NCBI GenBank assembly: GCA_002633005.1
Contig: NMRA01000080.1
Coordinates: 1,038,653-1,067,094, forward strand
DNA length: 28,442 bases
From: Phoronis australis
Taxonomy: Eukaryota; Phoronida; Phoronidae
Direction: 5' to 3'
The translations under genes were made by a program, and so were the position numbers. The notes below the pieces were generated by a model. The model searched no databases, had not been told where the DNA came from, and saw only the letters and a program-made list of their open reading frames with translations. Positions 1 through 9,400 of this stretch are shown piece by piece; position 1 is the first letter of the stretch, and each line of letters begins with the position of its first letter.

Positions 1-1600
1 TTCAGTCTCGCCACGCTTCACATGAGTTTATGACTTCAGACTATCCTCTCCGTATGTGTCCCAGACTGCATCCACTCTTCTTGTGCTCTCTGCCATCTGG
101 CTTTGCACTTGTAGCACCAATTGCATCTTTGTATACTCCCCAAACACTTTTGCACGCTGGGGTTATATAAGATCTATTGTGACGGCCACATCGAGAACCA
201 CAGAAGCTCCTTTGACTGCTTGAGATCGGCCAGGAACGGGCATGCCAGGCAGACATGAAAGAACATCAGATATGGTTCCTGACAGAAGTTTACCTCTACC
301 GCATAAAGATGGGGGTTTACGCTGATTTTCGTGTTTGAAAACTCTACGATCTCTATTCCAGGACGTGCTTGGAGTGACATAAACATCTTAATGATGATAG
401 CCGTATTCGCTTTGGCAGATCCCAGCCTGTCAATATTCTTTTTCAAATCAGTGAGTGGTCTGTTGGCGAAAGTAAACAAGTTGGTCATTGGGTTTATGTC
501 AGACAATGGTTTGGTAACAATCTCTGTGAATTTGGTTTGACCAATGTTCGGATGTTCCCTAAGGCAGTTGATGATCTCGGGATCTATGATCTCACCAGTG
601 TCCAAGGTAATAATATCTGAGCAAGTCTCCTTGAACGGATTGACAACTCGACCCTCCTTCACAAGGTCGCAGAGAGCTTTGAGGTCCTTCAGAAACTTTC
701 TTTGTTCAGCAATAGAAGACTCAGGATGCTTCAGATTGTCATTGTTTCTTGATGTTGAGAAGCATACATCCTCAAACTCATCAATTAACCTCAACACTTC
801 TGACCTTAAGAGCTCAATCATTACTTGTCTTCTTGTAGAGTCCCTTTGCACCACTGTCCTCCTTCAAGAACTTCATACTGTGCTCTTGGCTCAGGGCACA
901 GAAAACTTCCCGTCACTACATTGAACAATAAATTTCCCTTCCATGAAATCTTCGTCCACTGAAGGGTGGGTCTGTGGAAGTTGTACCATGACTCTCAAGA
1001 AAAAGGCATCCAGCGTAATTCGTATGTCCAAATGCAAAAAAAAACCATGGACACAATTCTTCACATGGGCTTTTAAAGTCAATGGCCAATTGCCCAGTCT
1101 CTGACCTCGAATGAAGCGACAGTTAATTAGCAGGTAGTCTCTTACAATTTTCCAGTAACAAACTGTTGGAGCATTGCAGACTCGTTTTTCCCACATATCA
1201 AAGCTTTCGTGAGGTCCAGACTTTTCATGACAGTACTCATCATCATATGTCTGTTTCTTTAACTCATTAAGCCAGAGTGAGTTGGTATGCACATCTGGTA
1301 CGCTTGACATGCTTTCCACCCAGAGGAGATGGTGCAACACCAGGAGTGAAGACATTGTCTATGGAGAACATGCGGTCCCATCCAGATCCGTCCAATAGTT
1401 CACCTCCACTCTCTTGAGATGCCATTTCGATGTGGAGCATGCCCATGAAGCATAGGTATACCATTTTTGATGCACCGACTTCATCAGGGTACCGCCATTG
1501 CATTTTTTCTTCTGAGCATTATATGCAGCCTCATTCAAACCAACAAAAATAATATAACCAATAGATGCAAGAGTGGAGCTGCGCGGGAGCAAGCGTTTGA
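1..1600 (-). pseudogene. Decayed copy of a multicopy cnidarian protein of unknown function
   Basis: Read on the minus strand, colinear pieces of one protein appear in changing frames. About 1592-1270 gives GMLHIEMASQESGGELLDGSGW and HVKRTRCAYQLTLA; 1355-893 gives SLWLNELKKQTYDDEYC, RGQRLGNWPLTLKAHVK and THPSVDEDFMEGKFIVQ. About 885-815 gives QEHSMKFLKEDSGAKGLYKK; 854-174 gives LRLIDEFEDVCF, ALCDLVKEGRVVNPF and ITLDTGEIIDPEI. About 165-10 gives KVFGEYTKMQL and RVDAVWDTYGEDSLKS. From memory, this block order matches long uncharacterised proteins present in many copies in coral and anemone genomes. At least three frame changes and internal stops separate the blocks, so it is a relic. It runs off the left edge, so the C-terminal part is not visible. 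The function of the family is not known to me, and the coding identification is stronger than any naming. Confidence 0.6.
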
Positions 1601-1956
1601 CATTTTTTATCCGGACACAGTGCGCGGGGCCAAGCGTTTGGTATTTTCAGTTCATAGAAAGTGTAAAAATATTTTAATGGCCTCAAATCATAAAACTAAC
1701 ACCAGAAATAAACTTCCCGAACCCAAAAATATTGAAAACATTGATTTACAACATGATCTGGTGATGATGATAGTCGAGATATGCCAATTTCCATTTTCGG
1801 CGGCGGCCATGTTGGATTTTGTGCGTAGCGGCCACTAGGGGGTTAGCACAGTTTGTTTGCGGGGCTTTTTAGAGATGTTTTACCTATTCCTAACATTGTA
1901 CCAATTTGCAGAAACTTGTCACAAAGTGCGCGATTTTCAAGAATTCCCTCTCCGCT
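1601..1956. other. Non-coding, with a short local duplication
   Basis: No gene is visible. Two adjacent segments (about 1578-1620 and 1621-1655) share the words gcgcggg, caagcgtttg and attttt, which suggests a short tandem duplication. The stretch at 1798-1840 (gcggcggccatgttggattt) is GC-rich in an AT-rich setting and resembles dispersed repeat ends; I cannot assign it. Confidence 0.3.
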
Positions 1957-3245
1957 ATATAAAAATTTGGTGTTTAGGTTCCACGGTAATAGTTACTAAG
2001 GTGCGTGGTGATTGTTTGTGGATACTTTGGGATTCCTTTTCTGTGGTCATCCACGGGAAACTTGGTCGCATAGAGAACAATAGATTAGCATCTTCATTGT
2101 TCCCGTTGTTATAAGAAAGGTATAATGACGAGCACTTATCGGCAACGGTCTGATGTACGCAAGGTTCTATGTCCGTGCGACCTGTGTTGTTATATCCAAC
2201 AATGACACAACAAAGGAAAACAATGATAGGACCGATGGGCGAAAAACATGCGACGAGTTGCCACGGACAGTGGTGGAGTTTGTCTTGTGATTCGAATGTT
2301 TTTAGAGAACTGCAAACCCAGTATTTCGTCAGGAAAATTTCTGCGGTCTTTTGTTTTAAGTCGTGGGAAAACTTACGGTCATGCCACCAAACTTATCATT
2401 CATTTGATATTAAAATGCGTTGCATGAACATTTGATCAACAGAAAATCTGACTTGAATATATGTGAAGAAATAAATACCCATGAGGAAATTGCAAGGTAT
2501 AACAACTGTAAATCAAAATAACCTACATTTGTCGAGTTCATGTCTAACCCTGTTCACTGTGGAGGACATAATCGGCTTTTTACAAAATGGAGCCATGTAT
2601 GGTATTTAGAGGTACTATAGCCCTAAGTGATCAGTAGTAAAATGTTCAAAACATTCAAGAGGAACTAACTTGTTGCAAAATATCGAAGAACATGAAGAAC
2701 AATCGGATTTTACGGTGCTCACGCATCGATCTCAGATATATGAAAATTTCTCATTTTAGTACATTTTGGGTGCCAAAATGTATAACTAATAAACTGGCTG
2801 ACAAAATTTTTATTTTATTCAATGAAAGTAACATGTTTTTTCAACATTTTGGCCAAGTTTCATTCTCATAGCAGTGGGGGCAGATTTGGTACAGCAGTGT
2901 ACTGAACACAACCTCAAAATGGCATAACGGGGGGCAGTGTAGTAAAGCTACTAAATGAGGGTGGTAAATCGGAATCGTGTTTCAAGACATTTGTGTAACA
3001 ATCTATAGGCACCACTAAACAATGCCAAGTCAATAATAAATCAATAGCTTTCATTCAAGGAAAAGTATAAACAGTTAATACCGTGAAAACATGGCTGCGA
3101 AGCCGTAACATGTGTTTGAGCCTATAACTTTGGAAAGACGCAATATTTTGAGGAAATATTTTACCGCTGTTATTAGATCCCATAAAAATCGGTTGACCCC
3201 CACCTTGCCGCTGGATGGCTGGTGCTCTCGTGGACTAGTACTTAA
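1957..3245 (+). repeat. First half of composite repeat (copy A1), inverted copy at 10039-11383
   Basis: This 1.29-kb block matches the reverse complement of 10039-11383 over its whole length, with scattered substitutions and one indel of about 30 bases near 3172. The match begins at atataaaaatttggtg (1957 here, ending 11383 in the other copy) and ends at ctagtacttaa (3245 here, starting 10039 there). Sequence outside those limits differs on one side only, because here the block continues into 3246-4977. Open frames inside it (for example 2169-2435 and its counterpart at 10886-11146) are conserved in part, but both copies have stops around them and I recognise no protein. A dispersed mobile element is the likeliest explanation. 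Confidence 0.75.
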
Positions 3246-4464
3246 TCGTAAACCTATACAATTATCGAACTTCTTTGTGAACCAAAATGCACAAAAATAC
3301 TATGTCCAAGCAGAAATGCTGTCGTGGACGATTTTAAAAATCGTGGTTTCTCGTGCAAGTCACCAAACACTAGTTAATCCGTGTCAGCTGCATTTACACG
3401 GTATTTTCAGAGAACGTGACAACGCAAAACTTCCGGATAGTCAGTTGTTACGGTCACGCTCAGATTTACAAAGACGTGAAAGTGAATATGAACAAAAACA
3501 TACCGAAAGGCTTTGGAATTTCAAATTGTTCTTCTGCAACGATATCGCCGTTCATGTCGGTCTACGGCACTCGAATAGTTTCCAACTCAGTGCTGCGGTC
3601 AAAATCACTTATTTATTGCGTATGCTTTGTGTTATTCATTGTTAAGTAAAACGATTACTAGTTGTGTGGGTGCACCCAGGGAGGGGGGGTGCGAATTGGA
3701 CAAAAAGGTCAGCCTCAGTGAAACAAAAAAGCCGAGTAAACGAGACAAAAGTCCACAAAGTCTACATAGTAGAAGGAAATTCGGCGTGGATGCACAATCC
3801 GTAGGCCTCAACCTAGTGTCCCCGTTTTTTTGTCCTCGTTGACTTTTCTCAGTAAAAGGTCCTCATACCGAAAAATTCGAGCCCCACTATATTTTAGGCT
3901 GGTTGCGCGCATGAGTTGTCTTGTTTAAATCCATTGGTTTCTTGCTTTTGACTTAATCTACGTCTTATCACATAGATTGTAGCCGTGAATTAGTATGCAT
4001 AAGTATAGATTATTATATGGCGAAGACGTTATCCCCCGTTATCTAGAGCCCTCGTGGATTTTGGACAACTATCGCCCTCGTGGCTAACGAATATTGTCCA
4101 AAATCCACGAGGGCTCTAGATAACGGGGGATAACGACTGAGAACATGTAATAATCTATTTATACCACATACTAAACGAGAAACATTGCAATCTACCTTTC
4201 TCGACTCGCCTCGGCTATAGAACTACTTTCCATGTCAGAGATTAGGGGTCGTAGGCCATGACCTCTTAAGAAACGCCGAGTCATTTCTTGTTAAAACAAT
4301 CTTTTTACTCAAAACCAACTGAAAATTGAAACAAAAATAGAAATAAGGAGAACATACAAAACAAGTTTTAAACAAATAGACTAGCTTCTCACACATTTTA
4401 TGCTAAACGTCTATCGTCAAAATATCGTCTGCTAAAGTACAGAAGTTACCTGGTTGCTGTAACA
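3246..4464 (+). repeat. Second half of composite repeat (copy A2), direct copy at 16068-17395
   Basis: The stretch matches 16068-17395 in the same orientation. Shared landmarks include tcgtggtttctcgtg, tttacaaagacgtgaaagtgaat, gtgttattcattgtt, the hairpin at 4027-4135, and actgagaacatg followed by aataatctatttatacca. The junction with the first half (about 3190-3266) is also present at 14994-15080, which shows that the two halves belong to one element. A short open frame at 3112-3645 crosses the junction, has no recognisable similarity and is probably chance. Confidence 0.7.
4027..4135. repeat. 42-bp perfect inverted repeat (hairpin) in the composite element
   Basis: Arms 4027-4068 and 4094-4135 are exact reverse complements across 42 bases, with a 25-base loop. 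The outer ends are cgttatcccccgttatctag. The counterpart at 16837-16956 has the same outline but imperfect arms. It could be a nested foldback element or an internal structural feature of the parent transposon. Replication slippage or gene conversion between the arms could keep them identical. Confidence 0.85.
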
Positions 4465-4977
4465 ATGTCTAGGATTCCAGAGGACAACCTACCGAAATTT
4501 AAATTGGAAGTCGACGATTTTGAATTGGGAGAAAATGACAGATACCGTGAAAAGTTTAACGCTAGAGAAGTTAAGGTCTTTGTCGAATCGAAGAAAAATT
4601 CCAGCACCGTGAGAAAAACAACATACGACGTGGAAACATTCAACACCTGGCTGGTAGCGACAGGACCAGCTGAGAAATAACACATTCTTGAGCTAACAAA
4701 AGAAGAGCTGGATGCTTATTTGAGCTGTTTCTTTCTTAAAATAAAAAGAGACAGATTGGAGTACTAGCCAGACACTCTTTTAAGTTTTCAAAGATCTATT
4801 GATCGTTTTTGTGAGAAAATGATTCCAAGTTTTCGATTTTAACTGATCAAGCGTTTAGTGGATCAAGAGCAGCGCTGCACGCAAAGCGAAAAGACCTGAA
4901 AGCTCAAGGAAAAGGCAACAAAAGTCATAAAGCAGATGAGCTTACTGTCAACGATCAGGAAATCCTATGGGCCAGGG
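4465..4977 (+). pseudogene. Crypton/DUF3504-type tyrosine recombinase relic (N-terminal part)
   Basis: An ATG at 4465 opens 72 codons to a stop at 4678-4680. The same frame continues as HILELTKEELDAYLSCFFLK with a second stop near 4765. After a frameshift around 4815 another frame gives FSILTDQAFSGSRAALHAKR, KDLKAQGKGNKSHKADELT and NDQEILW up to about 4977. In the DUF3504/QRICH1/Crypton-like group, a block with ELxxFLxxFFL, SIxxDxxF, a run of KxKDLKxxGKGNK and then a DEE/QEI motif precedes the recombinase domain, and the same order is seen here. The catalytic Arg/His/Tyr part is absent. The copy at 17291-17395 keeps only about the first 35 codons. This probably marks the transposon that supplied the composite repeat, or an element nested in it. 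Confidence 0.6.
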
Positions 4978-5032
4978 GAAACACCCAAATACACGGGACA
5001 TGGACTCATATTCACGAGGAAACACGGTTAAC
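4978..5032. other. Abrupt end of the recombinase relic
   Basis: Recombinase similarity stops within the codons for WAR at about 4977. The next 55 bases have repeated acacgg words (acacgggac, aaacacgg) like those inside the adjoining foldback, so they probably belong to the inserted foldback element rather than to the recombinase. Confidence 0.35.
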
Positions 5033-5118
5033 GGACCGCCAAACACGGGTCACGGACAAAATGAAGATGTCAGCTGACCCAGGAAGCCGATGAGTCCGTG
5101 ACCCGTGTTTGGCGGTCC
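5033..5118. repeat. Foldback/MITE-like element with 24-bp perfect arms
   Basis: Arms 5033-5056 and 5095-5118 are exact reverse complements. Each outer end carries ggaccgccaa or its complement, and the loop is 38 bases. The outer motif gaccgccaa is shared with the smaller hairpin at 8865-8915, which suggests one family with that terminus. It lies directly after the truncated recombinase relic and may be what interrupted it. Confidence 0.75.
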
Positions 5119-6072
5119 TAATTCGTATTTATTGAATACTTATTTAGAAAAAAAACTCTTAAATTCAGTAACTCCATATCACTCAATAAGAGCAAGTCCT
5201 ACAAATTATCAATACTGTCGTACTGGCAACTGTACCTGATTGCACCTGTGATAAACTGGTGGTTAAAACATGCCACTTCGAAGCAATGGTCAGCACACCT
5301 TCAAAATTGGAAGCTATTGTCGATAGGTCTAACCTTCTCAAGTAACGAATCGTTGACTCTCATAGCACACGAAATCATTTATGTCAATTTCAATTTTGTT
5401 GAAACAAGAAAGAACGACTTAAATCTATCTCACACCTAGCTTGCTCACAGTTAACGCGGCACTCAGTATGCAGTTTGAACTAAACAATATTTGTATCATG
5501 CAACGCAACAAATGAAGAAGCTTGTCTACTCAATTAGAAAAGGGATTCAACATCTCAGCAGTCTGTTAGATCCCTACAAATGAGCTCCTGAGCCACAGTA
5601 AAGTCCACCATAATGTCAAACATGAAAGCAACAGTGCAGTGATATAAGAACAATCATTTTAGACAATATTGCAAACTTATTAGCAAAGACGGACAACTAG
5701 CTCATGTGTATTCTGTTGACTAAGAAACTGACAAACCCAGAACGAACTTTTAAACCATAGAACTGCAAGTGATAAAATGGTCGCCAATTTCTAAGTCCAA
5801 CGGGCAGCTCCATAATCAAATACAGGGTTTGTAACCCTCGGGATGATGGCTGATAAGGCCAAAATGAGTTAGCCGTTTCTGTATATGTATTACATGCCGA
5901 CACGAGTGACCGGTGATTATAATTCCAAAACAATCTCCTGTAGGAGGAGTGATAAATGTAAAGCATCATGGGATTCATACAAATCATTAACTGTTCAAAA
6001 AACCGTTACGCCTGTTGCTGTTGCTGTGCCGTGGGTCATGATACATCGCAGAAGTCCAAAACAGGCACATCA
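5119..6072. other. No gene seen
   Basis: AT-rich sequence with short open frames on both strands (5248-5439, 5697-5987, 5885-6082), none with similarity I recognise or coding-like composition. There is nothing I can assign. Confidence 0.4.
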
Positions 6073-6466
6073 CTATCGATAGAGATAGTAAGTCTATTGA
6101 CAGAGTTACTAAGGCTATCGATAGAGATAGTAATTCTATCGATAGAGTTACTCAGCCTATCGATAGAGATATTAAGTCTATCGACAGAAATAATAAGTAA
6201 ATTGATAGAGATAGTAAGTCTATCGATAGAGTTACTAAGTTTGTCGATAAAGTTAATAAGTCTATCGATAGAGATAGTAAGTCTATCGATAGAGTTACTA
6301 AGTCTATCGATAAAGTTAATAAGTCTATCGATAGAGATAGTAAGTCTATCGATAGAGTTACTAAGTCTATCGATAAAGATAGTAAGTCTACGGATATGGT
6401 TAATAAGTCTCTCGATAGAGTTAGTAAGTCTATCGATAGAGTTAATAAGTCTATCGATGAAGTTAG
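6073..6466. repeat. 21-bp tandem satellite with a 63-bp higher-order unit
   Basis: About 19 copies of a 21-base unit of the form aagtctatcgatagagttact. Ten units contain the perfect palindrome ctatcgatag. In the central part three unit variants alternate (ending gatagt, gttact, gttaat), giving a 63-base higher-order period that is seen at least twice (units at 6264 and 6327). The unit is a multiple of three and lacks stops in several frames, which makes long open frames on both strands (LSIDLLT-type and LSIEIVS-type heptads). These are by-products of the repeat, not proteins. Confidence 0.95.
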
Positions 6467-7384
6467 CAACGGAGAAAAAAGTTGCCGTGGCGTCCTTTTA
6501 CAGCCACCGTATTTTTTGAGACTGAAATCATCCCCGTTTTTGTGAAAAGGGTCGAGAAGTCGTTTTGTGCGCCGTATTTTGTGTTAGTGATAATGAAAGT
6601 TGATAAAAAGTTTACTTTCAATTAATAACACCGACAGAAAACAAATTCATGAACATTACACACTCCACTAAAATGTCACATGAAACTAAAGCCACGCTTC
6701 TGAACCCCTGAACCTGCCCTGCTTCTACAGCCCGCCTTGGACAACAAATCACGCAAATCTTGTTGTTGCAATTAATTTTGATCATCACTAAGATCATAGC
6801 AATGTCATAATATTGTCAAAAGTGTATGGAACAGTCGGGGCCACTGCAGATGGAGTTTTAAGGCCTCAGCTGCCTGCATTGAGACACATCGAGCACACGT
6901 AATTGTTAACCGCACACAGCGAGGCAAAATGTTCACTGACCACTGAACTACGTTTGTAGTAAATTTTAGCATCCATCTGTACGGTGGGCCAGCTATTTGC
7001 TTTAGTCAAGTGATACAATTTTCATTGGTTCCCGGAGTAATCGACCTAACTTTTAGCTCCCTCGTCTGCAAGTCATGGGGATTAACACCCGCTAGGCAAA
7101 ACAAATTCAAAAAGGGAAGCCTAATCTAAACCGCCTCGTGAGACCATGTCATCACAGTTCAAGTTGCTGCAGACATAAGCTATCAGCAGAGCTCATTTGT
7201 TATAGAAGAGCTTAGCAATTCGTCTACGATAGTCTTCAGGCTATTTGCTTTGCATTCGTCTGTGTGTCAGTGCAAGAACTCTAATGAGGTGCTCTCTTCA
7301 CCCTTATAAAACATTCTTAAAATGTTCTCATTAACAGTCATGTGAAATAGTACAGAGAGTCTAAGCAAGTCAACACCACCACTG
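6467..7384. other. No gene seen upstream of the promoter
   Basis: Mixed AT-rich sequence without recognised coding blocks or repeats shared with the rest of the window. Distal regulatory sequence for the gene starting near 7567 could lie here, but nothing identifies it. Confidence 0.35.
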
Positions 7385-7545
7385 GAAAGAGCAAAATTTC
7401 TTGAAAGAGCAAAATTTCACAGAAGACGTAGTTTACAAAACTCAAATGGAAAGAAAGCGCATGATTGGCTGAAGGATGATAGCTATTACCATATATGGAG
7501 ATCGACTTGACTAAACTGGAGTTGGTGTATCCAAGATATAAAAGG
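7385..7545 (+). promoter_or_regulatory. Candidate promoter of the large GTPase gene
   Basis: A TATA box tataaaagg lies at 7537-7545 and an inverted CCAAT box (gattggctga, core 7464-7468) about 70 bases upstream. The expected start is near 7565-7570. Further upstream a 16-base word gaaagagcaaaatttc occurs twice (7385-7400 and 7403-7418). The join between the copies makes ttcttgaa (7398-7405), which fits a two-unit heat-shock-element half (TTCnnGAA). A good donor follows at 7607. The spacing of CCAAT, TATA and donor is what makes this convincing; the link to the downstream gene is inference. Confidence 0.5.
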
Positions 7546-7566
7546 TGTCCGAACGACTTATTTTGC

Positions 7567-7607
7567 ATTTGTTGTTAGCCACTCGCGGATAACAGACTAC
7601 CAGCAAG
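7567..7607 (+). other. Candidate 5' untranslated first exon
   Basis: The predicted start is about 30 bases after the TATA box; the exact base is unknown. The exon would end at 7607 with cagcaag, followed by the donor gtatga at 7608. No ATG is found between the predicted start and the donor, consistent with an untranslated leader exon. Confidence 0.4.
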
Positions 7608-7720
7608 GTATGATAAGTTGAGAAGATGCTGAAGTTGCTTTTTGACTGTCAAATATTTGCAGCAGCAACTAGATTATTAAGGATTTCGAGTATATAGCAC
7701 GTTACCGTTTATATTTCCAG

Positions 7721-7747
7721 ACACTTCCGCAGCGTAGCAATGAGCAG
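7721..7747 (+). other. Possible 27-base micro-exon
   Basis: A pyrimidine-rich acceptor (tttatatttccag, ending 7720) and a donor (gcag then gtattt at 7748) flank 27 bases that contain an ATG at 7740. Spliced to 8496, that ATG reads in frame (ATG AGC AG+A) into the downstream coding exon and would add nine codons before its first codon position 8497, and 17 residues... up to 8521 counted together, ahead of the internal ATG. It may be an alternative start or part of the leader; it could also be chance. Confidence 0.25.
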
Positions 7748-8495
7748 GTATTTTTAAAGATGAAAACGAACGAAAAGAACGGCACAAAGAACGATACCTA
7801 CACTAAATTACAAAATTAGAGGTGAGTTTTTTGAAGAAACGTAATCGAACATACAAGACTTCCCCTAAAATAATGCGCCGTTCCTTGTCAACTGTCATTT
7901 TTTTACGAATGCCAATTACATGTGTGCTGTTAAGACGGCAGTTTTATTTCTATAATACTTTAAACAAAATCTTCATTTTAGAATCTAGAAAGAGAGGCGT
8001 CACTAAAATAACAATATCTCGTAATTTACAACCCTGTCCGTTTTTGTTGGCACTTCCTCCGTCCAACTGTGAGAGCTTTTTGGTGGAGCATCACCAAAAA
8101 TTCAAACATTGACAAAGGACCTGTAGTTGTATTCCTTACTTTGAGAACATTTGCTCTGATGCTGAAAGAACCTAGTTTAGGAATAACTATAAACTAACCT
8201 GGTCTGTGGTCAAATTCCTTATTTATGAGGTTTCAACTTATAAGAACGTATTTTGAAGCGTAGTTCATCCGTAATTCATTAACAGGGCAGTTTTCAAACA
8301 TGAACAACTGAGTTCATCATCAGGCATTTCTAAATATGTCAGATTGCTCTCTGAAGATTTTTTCCAGATGTTGTTGCAATAATTCATCAAACTATCTTTG
8401 CATTATCAATAAACATTTGTCGCATATCTAACTGTAAATTCGACATGCGCGATTTACTTCTTTGCTAGCTCTACTCGATGCTCTACGCTTTACAG

Positions 8496-8607
8496 ATTGT
8501 TTCTGAGAAAACCATTCATAATGAGCCGGTCTCTTATCACTCGAGCAGCCCTAGGGCGAACTGCCAACATTGGGGATATGTATGATGCAACGACAGACAC
8601 GTTTGTG
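8496..8607 (+). CDS. First main coding exon of the large GTPase gene (SNTX/MACPF-like N-terminus)
   Basis: The acceptor ctctacgctttacag ends at 8495 and a donor gtaaga starts at 8608. The ATG at 8521 gives 29 codons, MSRSLITRAALGRTANIGDM then YDATTDTFV, and ends in phase 0. The pattern LGR....G.MYD is the conserved start of proteins with the SNTX/MACPF-like N-terminal domain, including large animal proteins that also carry AIG1-like GTPase domains. The 1186-codon frame at 18533 lacks exactly this block, and its acceptor at 18586 is also phase 0, so the two exons fit. No other candidate for this exon occurs between 8608 and 18586. The intron would be about 10 kb. Read-through past the donor gives only a 92-aa frame ending at 8799. 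An alternative is that this exon belongs to a lost neighbour copy. Confidence 0.65.
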
Positions 8608-8821
8608 GTAAGAGCAACACTTATTAACTGTCATAGTTTTAAAAGTGATATCCAGGGCCGTGTTGCTAAGAATGCCTCAATGACTTTAACAAATATCAAG
8701 TCTGTAAATTTCCGATTTCAGCAGAACTTGATAAGGCTCTGCTATGCATCTTCATCTTCGCATTTCAATTTTTGTGGAAATCCATGGCATTTTGTTTAGT
8801 GGAATCGTCCTTGGAGTTGCA

Positions 8822-8827
8822 AATAAA
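8822..8827 (+). terminator. AATAAA 215 bases inside the predicted large intron
   Basis: Canonical polyadenylation hexamer downstream of the unspliced reading frame that ends at 8799. It could end a short, unspliced transcript from the same promoter. A hexamer alone in AT-rich DNA is weak evidence. Confidence 0.2.
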
Positions 8828-8864
8828 GTAGTAAACTCATTGCTAATTCTAATTCTAATCAGTC

Positions 8865-8915
8865 GACCGCCAATGTTGCGTTTTCGTCCGGTTAATGAAT
8901 AAGTTATTGGCGGTC
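8865..8915. repeat. Small hairpin with 10-bp arms
   Basis: gaccgccaat at 8865-8874 is complementary to attggcggtc at 8906-8915. The arm shares its first nine bases with the outer end of the foldback at 5033-5118. A short microsatellite-like run (ctaattctaattctaat) lies just before it, around 8843-8860. Confidence 0.5.
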
Positions 8916-8940
8916 TATCTTCCCATTATAGTCCACCCTT

Positions 8941-9400
8941 TGATCATGTGAAAATAGGTACGCTAGCTCACCATACTTACTCGTCGTATTCACCATGTGA
9001 AAATAGGAACCATGCGCACACCCAGCATAAAAATGGAGGGCCCGAATTTTTGAGAATGTGGGCCTTTTACCAAGATTCATGGGGGTACGTTCAGAGCTAT
9101 AAATTGTGCATTCGCCGAATTTTGGTAGTTCCTGTCTTTTTAGTGGACTTTTGTTTCGTTCTCTACTCTTTTCGGAGTTTTTGCTTCTCTGAGGCCCACT
9201 CTGCCAAATGGGGAGGCGCGTTCGTATTTACCATGATGCGTAAATAGAAACGCTAACTCTCCGTATTCCCCATGTGTAAATACGAACGGTAACTCACCGT
9301 ATTCACCATGAGTAAACAGGAACCGCATGCACCATGTGTAAATAGAAACCTTAGCTCACCGTATTCATCATCTGTAAATAGGAACTGTAACTTACCGTAT
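8941..9400. repeat. Degenerate minisatellite, unit about 36-40 bases
   Basis: Units share the words cgtattcaccatgtg, (g)taaataggaac and ctaactcacc. One to two units lie at 8941-9012, and about four to five at 9211-9400, with a non-repetitive insert between. The minus-strand frame at 9140-9328 repeats FTHGEYGEL because of the tandem unit and is not regarded as a gene. Confidence 0.7.

Noticed and set aside
3112-3645. 177-codon plus-strand frame across the composite repeat junction
   Set aside because: Not conserved as an open frame in the other copies (the counterpart is broken), and no recognisable domain.
5070-5118. Hammerhead ribozyme (ccgatgagtcc resembles CUGAUGAGUCC)
   Set aside because: The first core position differs and no matching GAAA segment after a closing stem II is present; the similarity is limited to one strand of the core.
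6073-6466. CRISPR-like array
   Set aside because: Units are contiguous with no unique spacers, and the context is eukaryotic.
6152-6469. Heptad-repeat proteins on either strand of the 21-bp satellite
   Set aside because: The frames exist on both strands only because the repeat unit is a multiple of three without stops.
9140-9328. Minus-strand protein with FTHGEYGEL repeats
   Set aside because: It is a translation of the minisatellite and has no other support.
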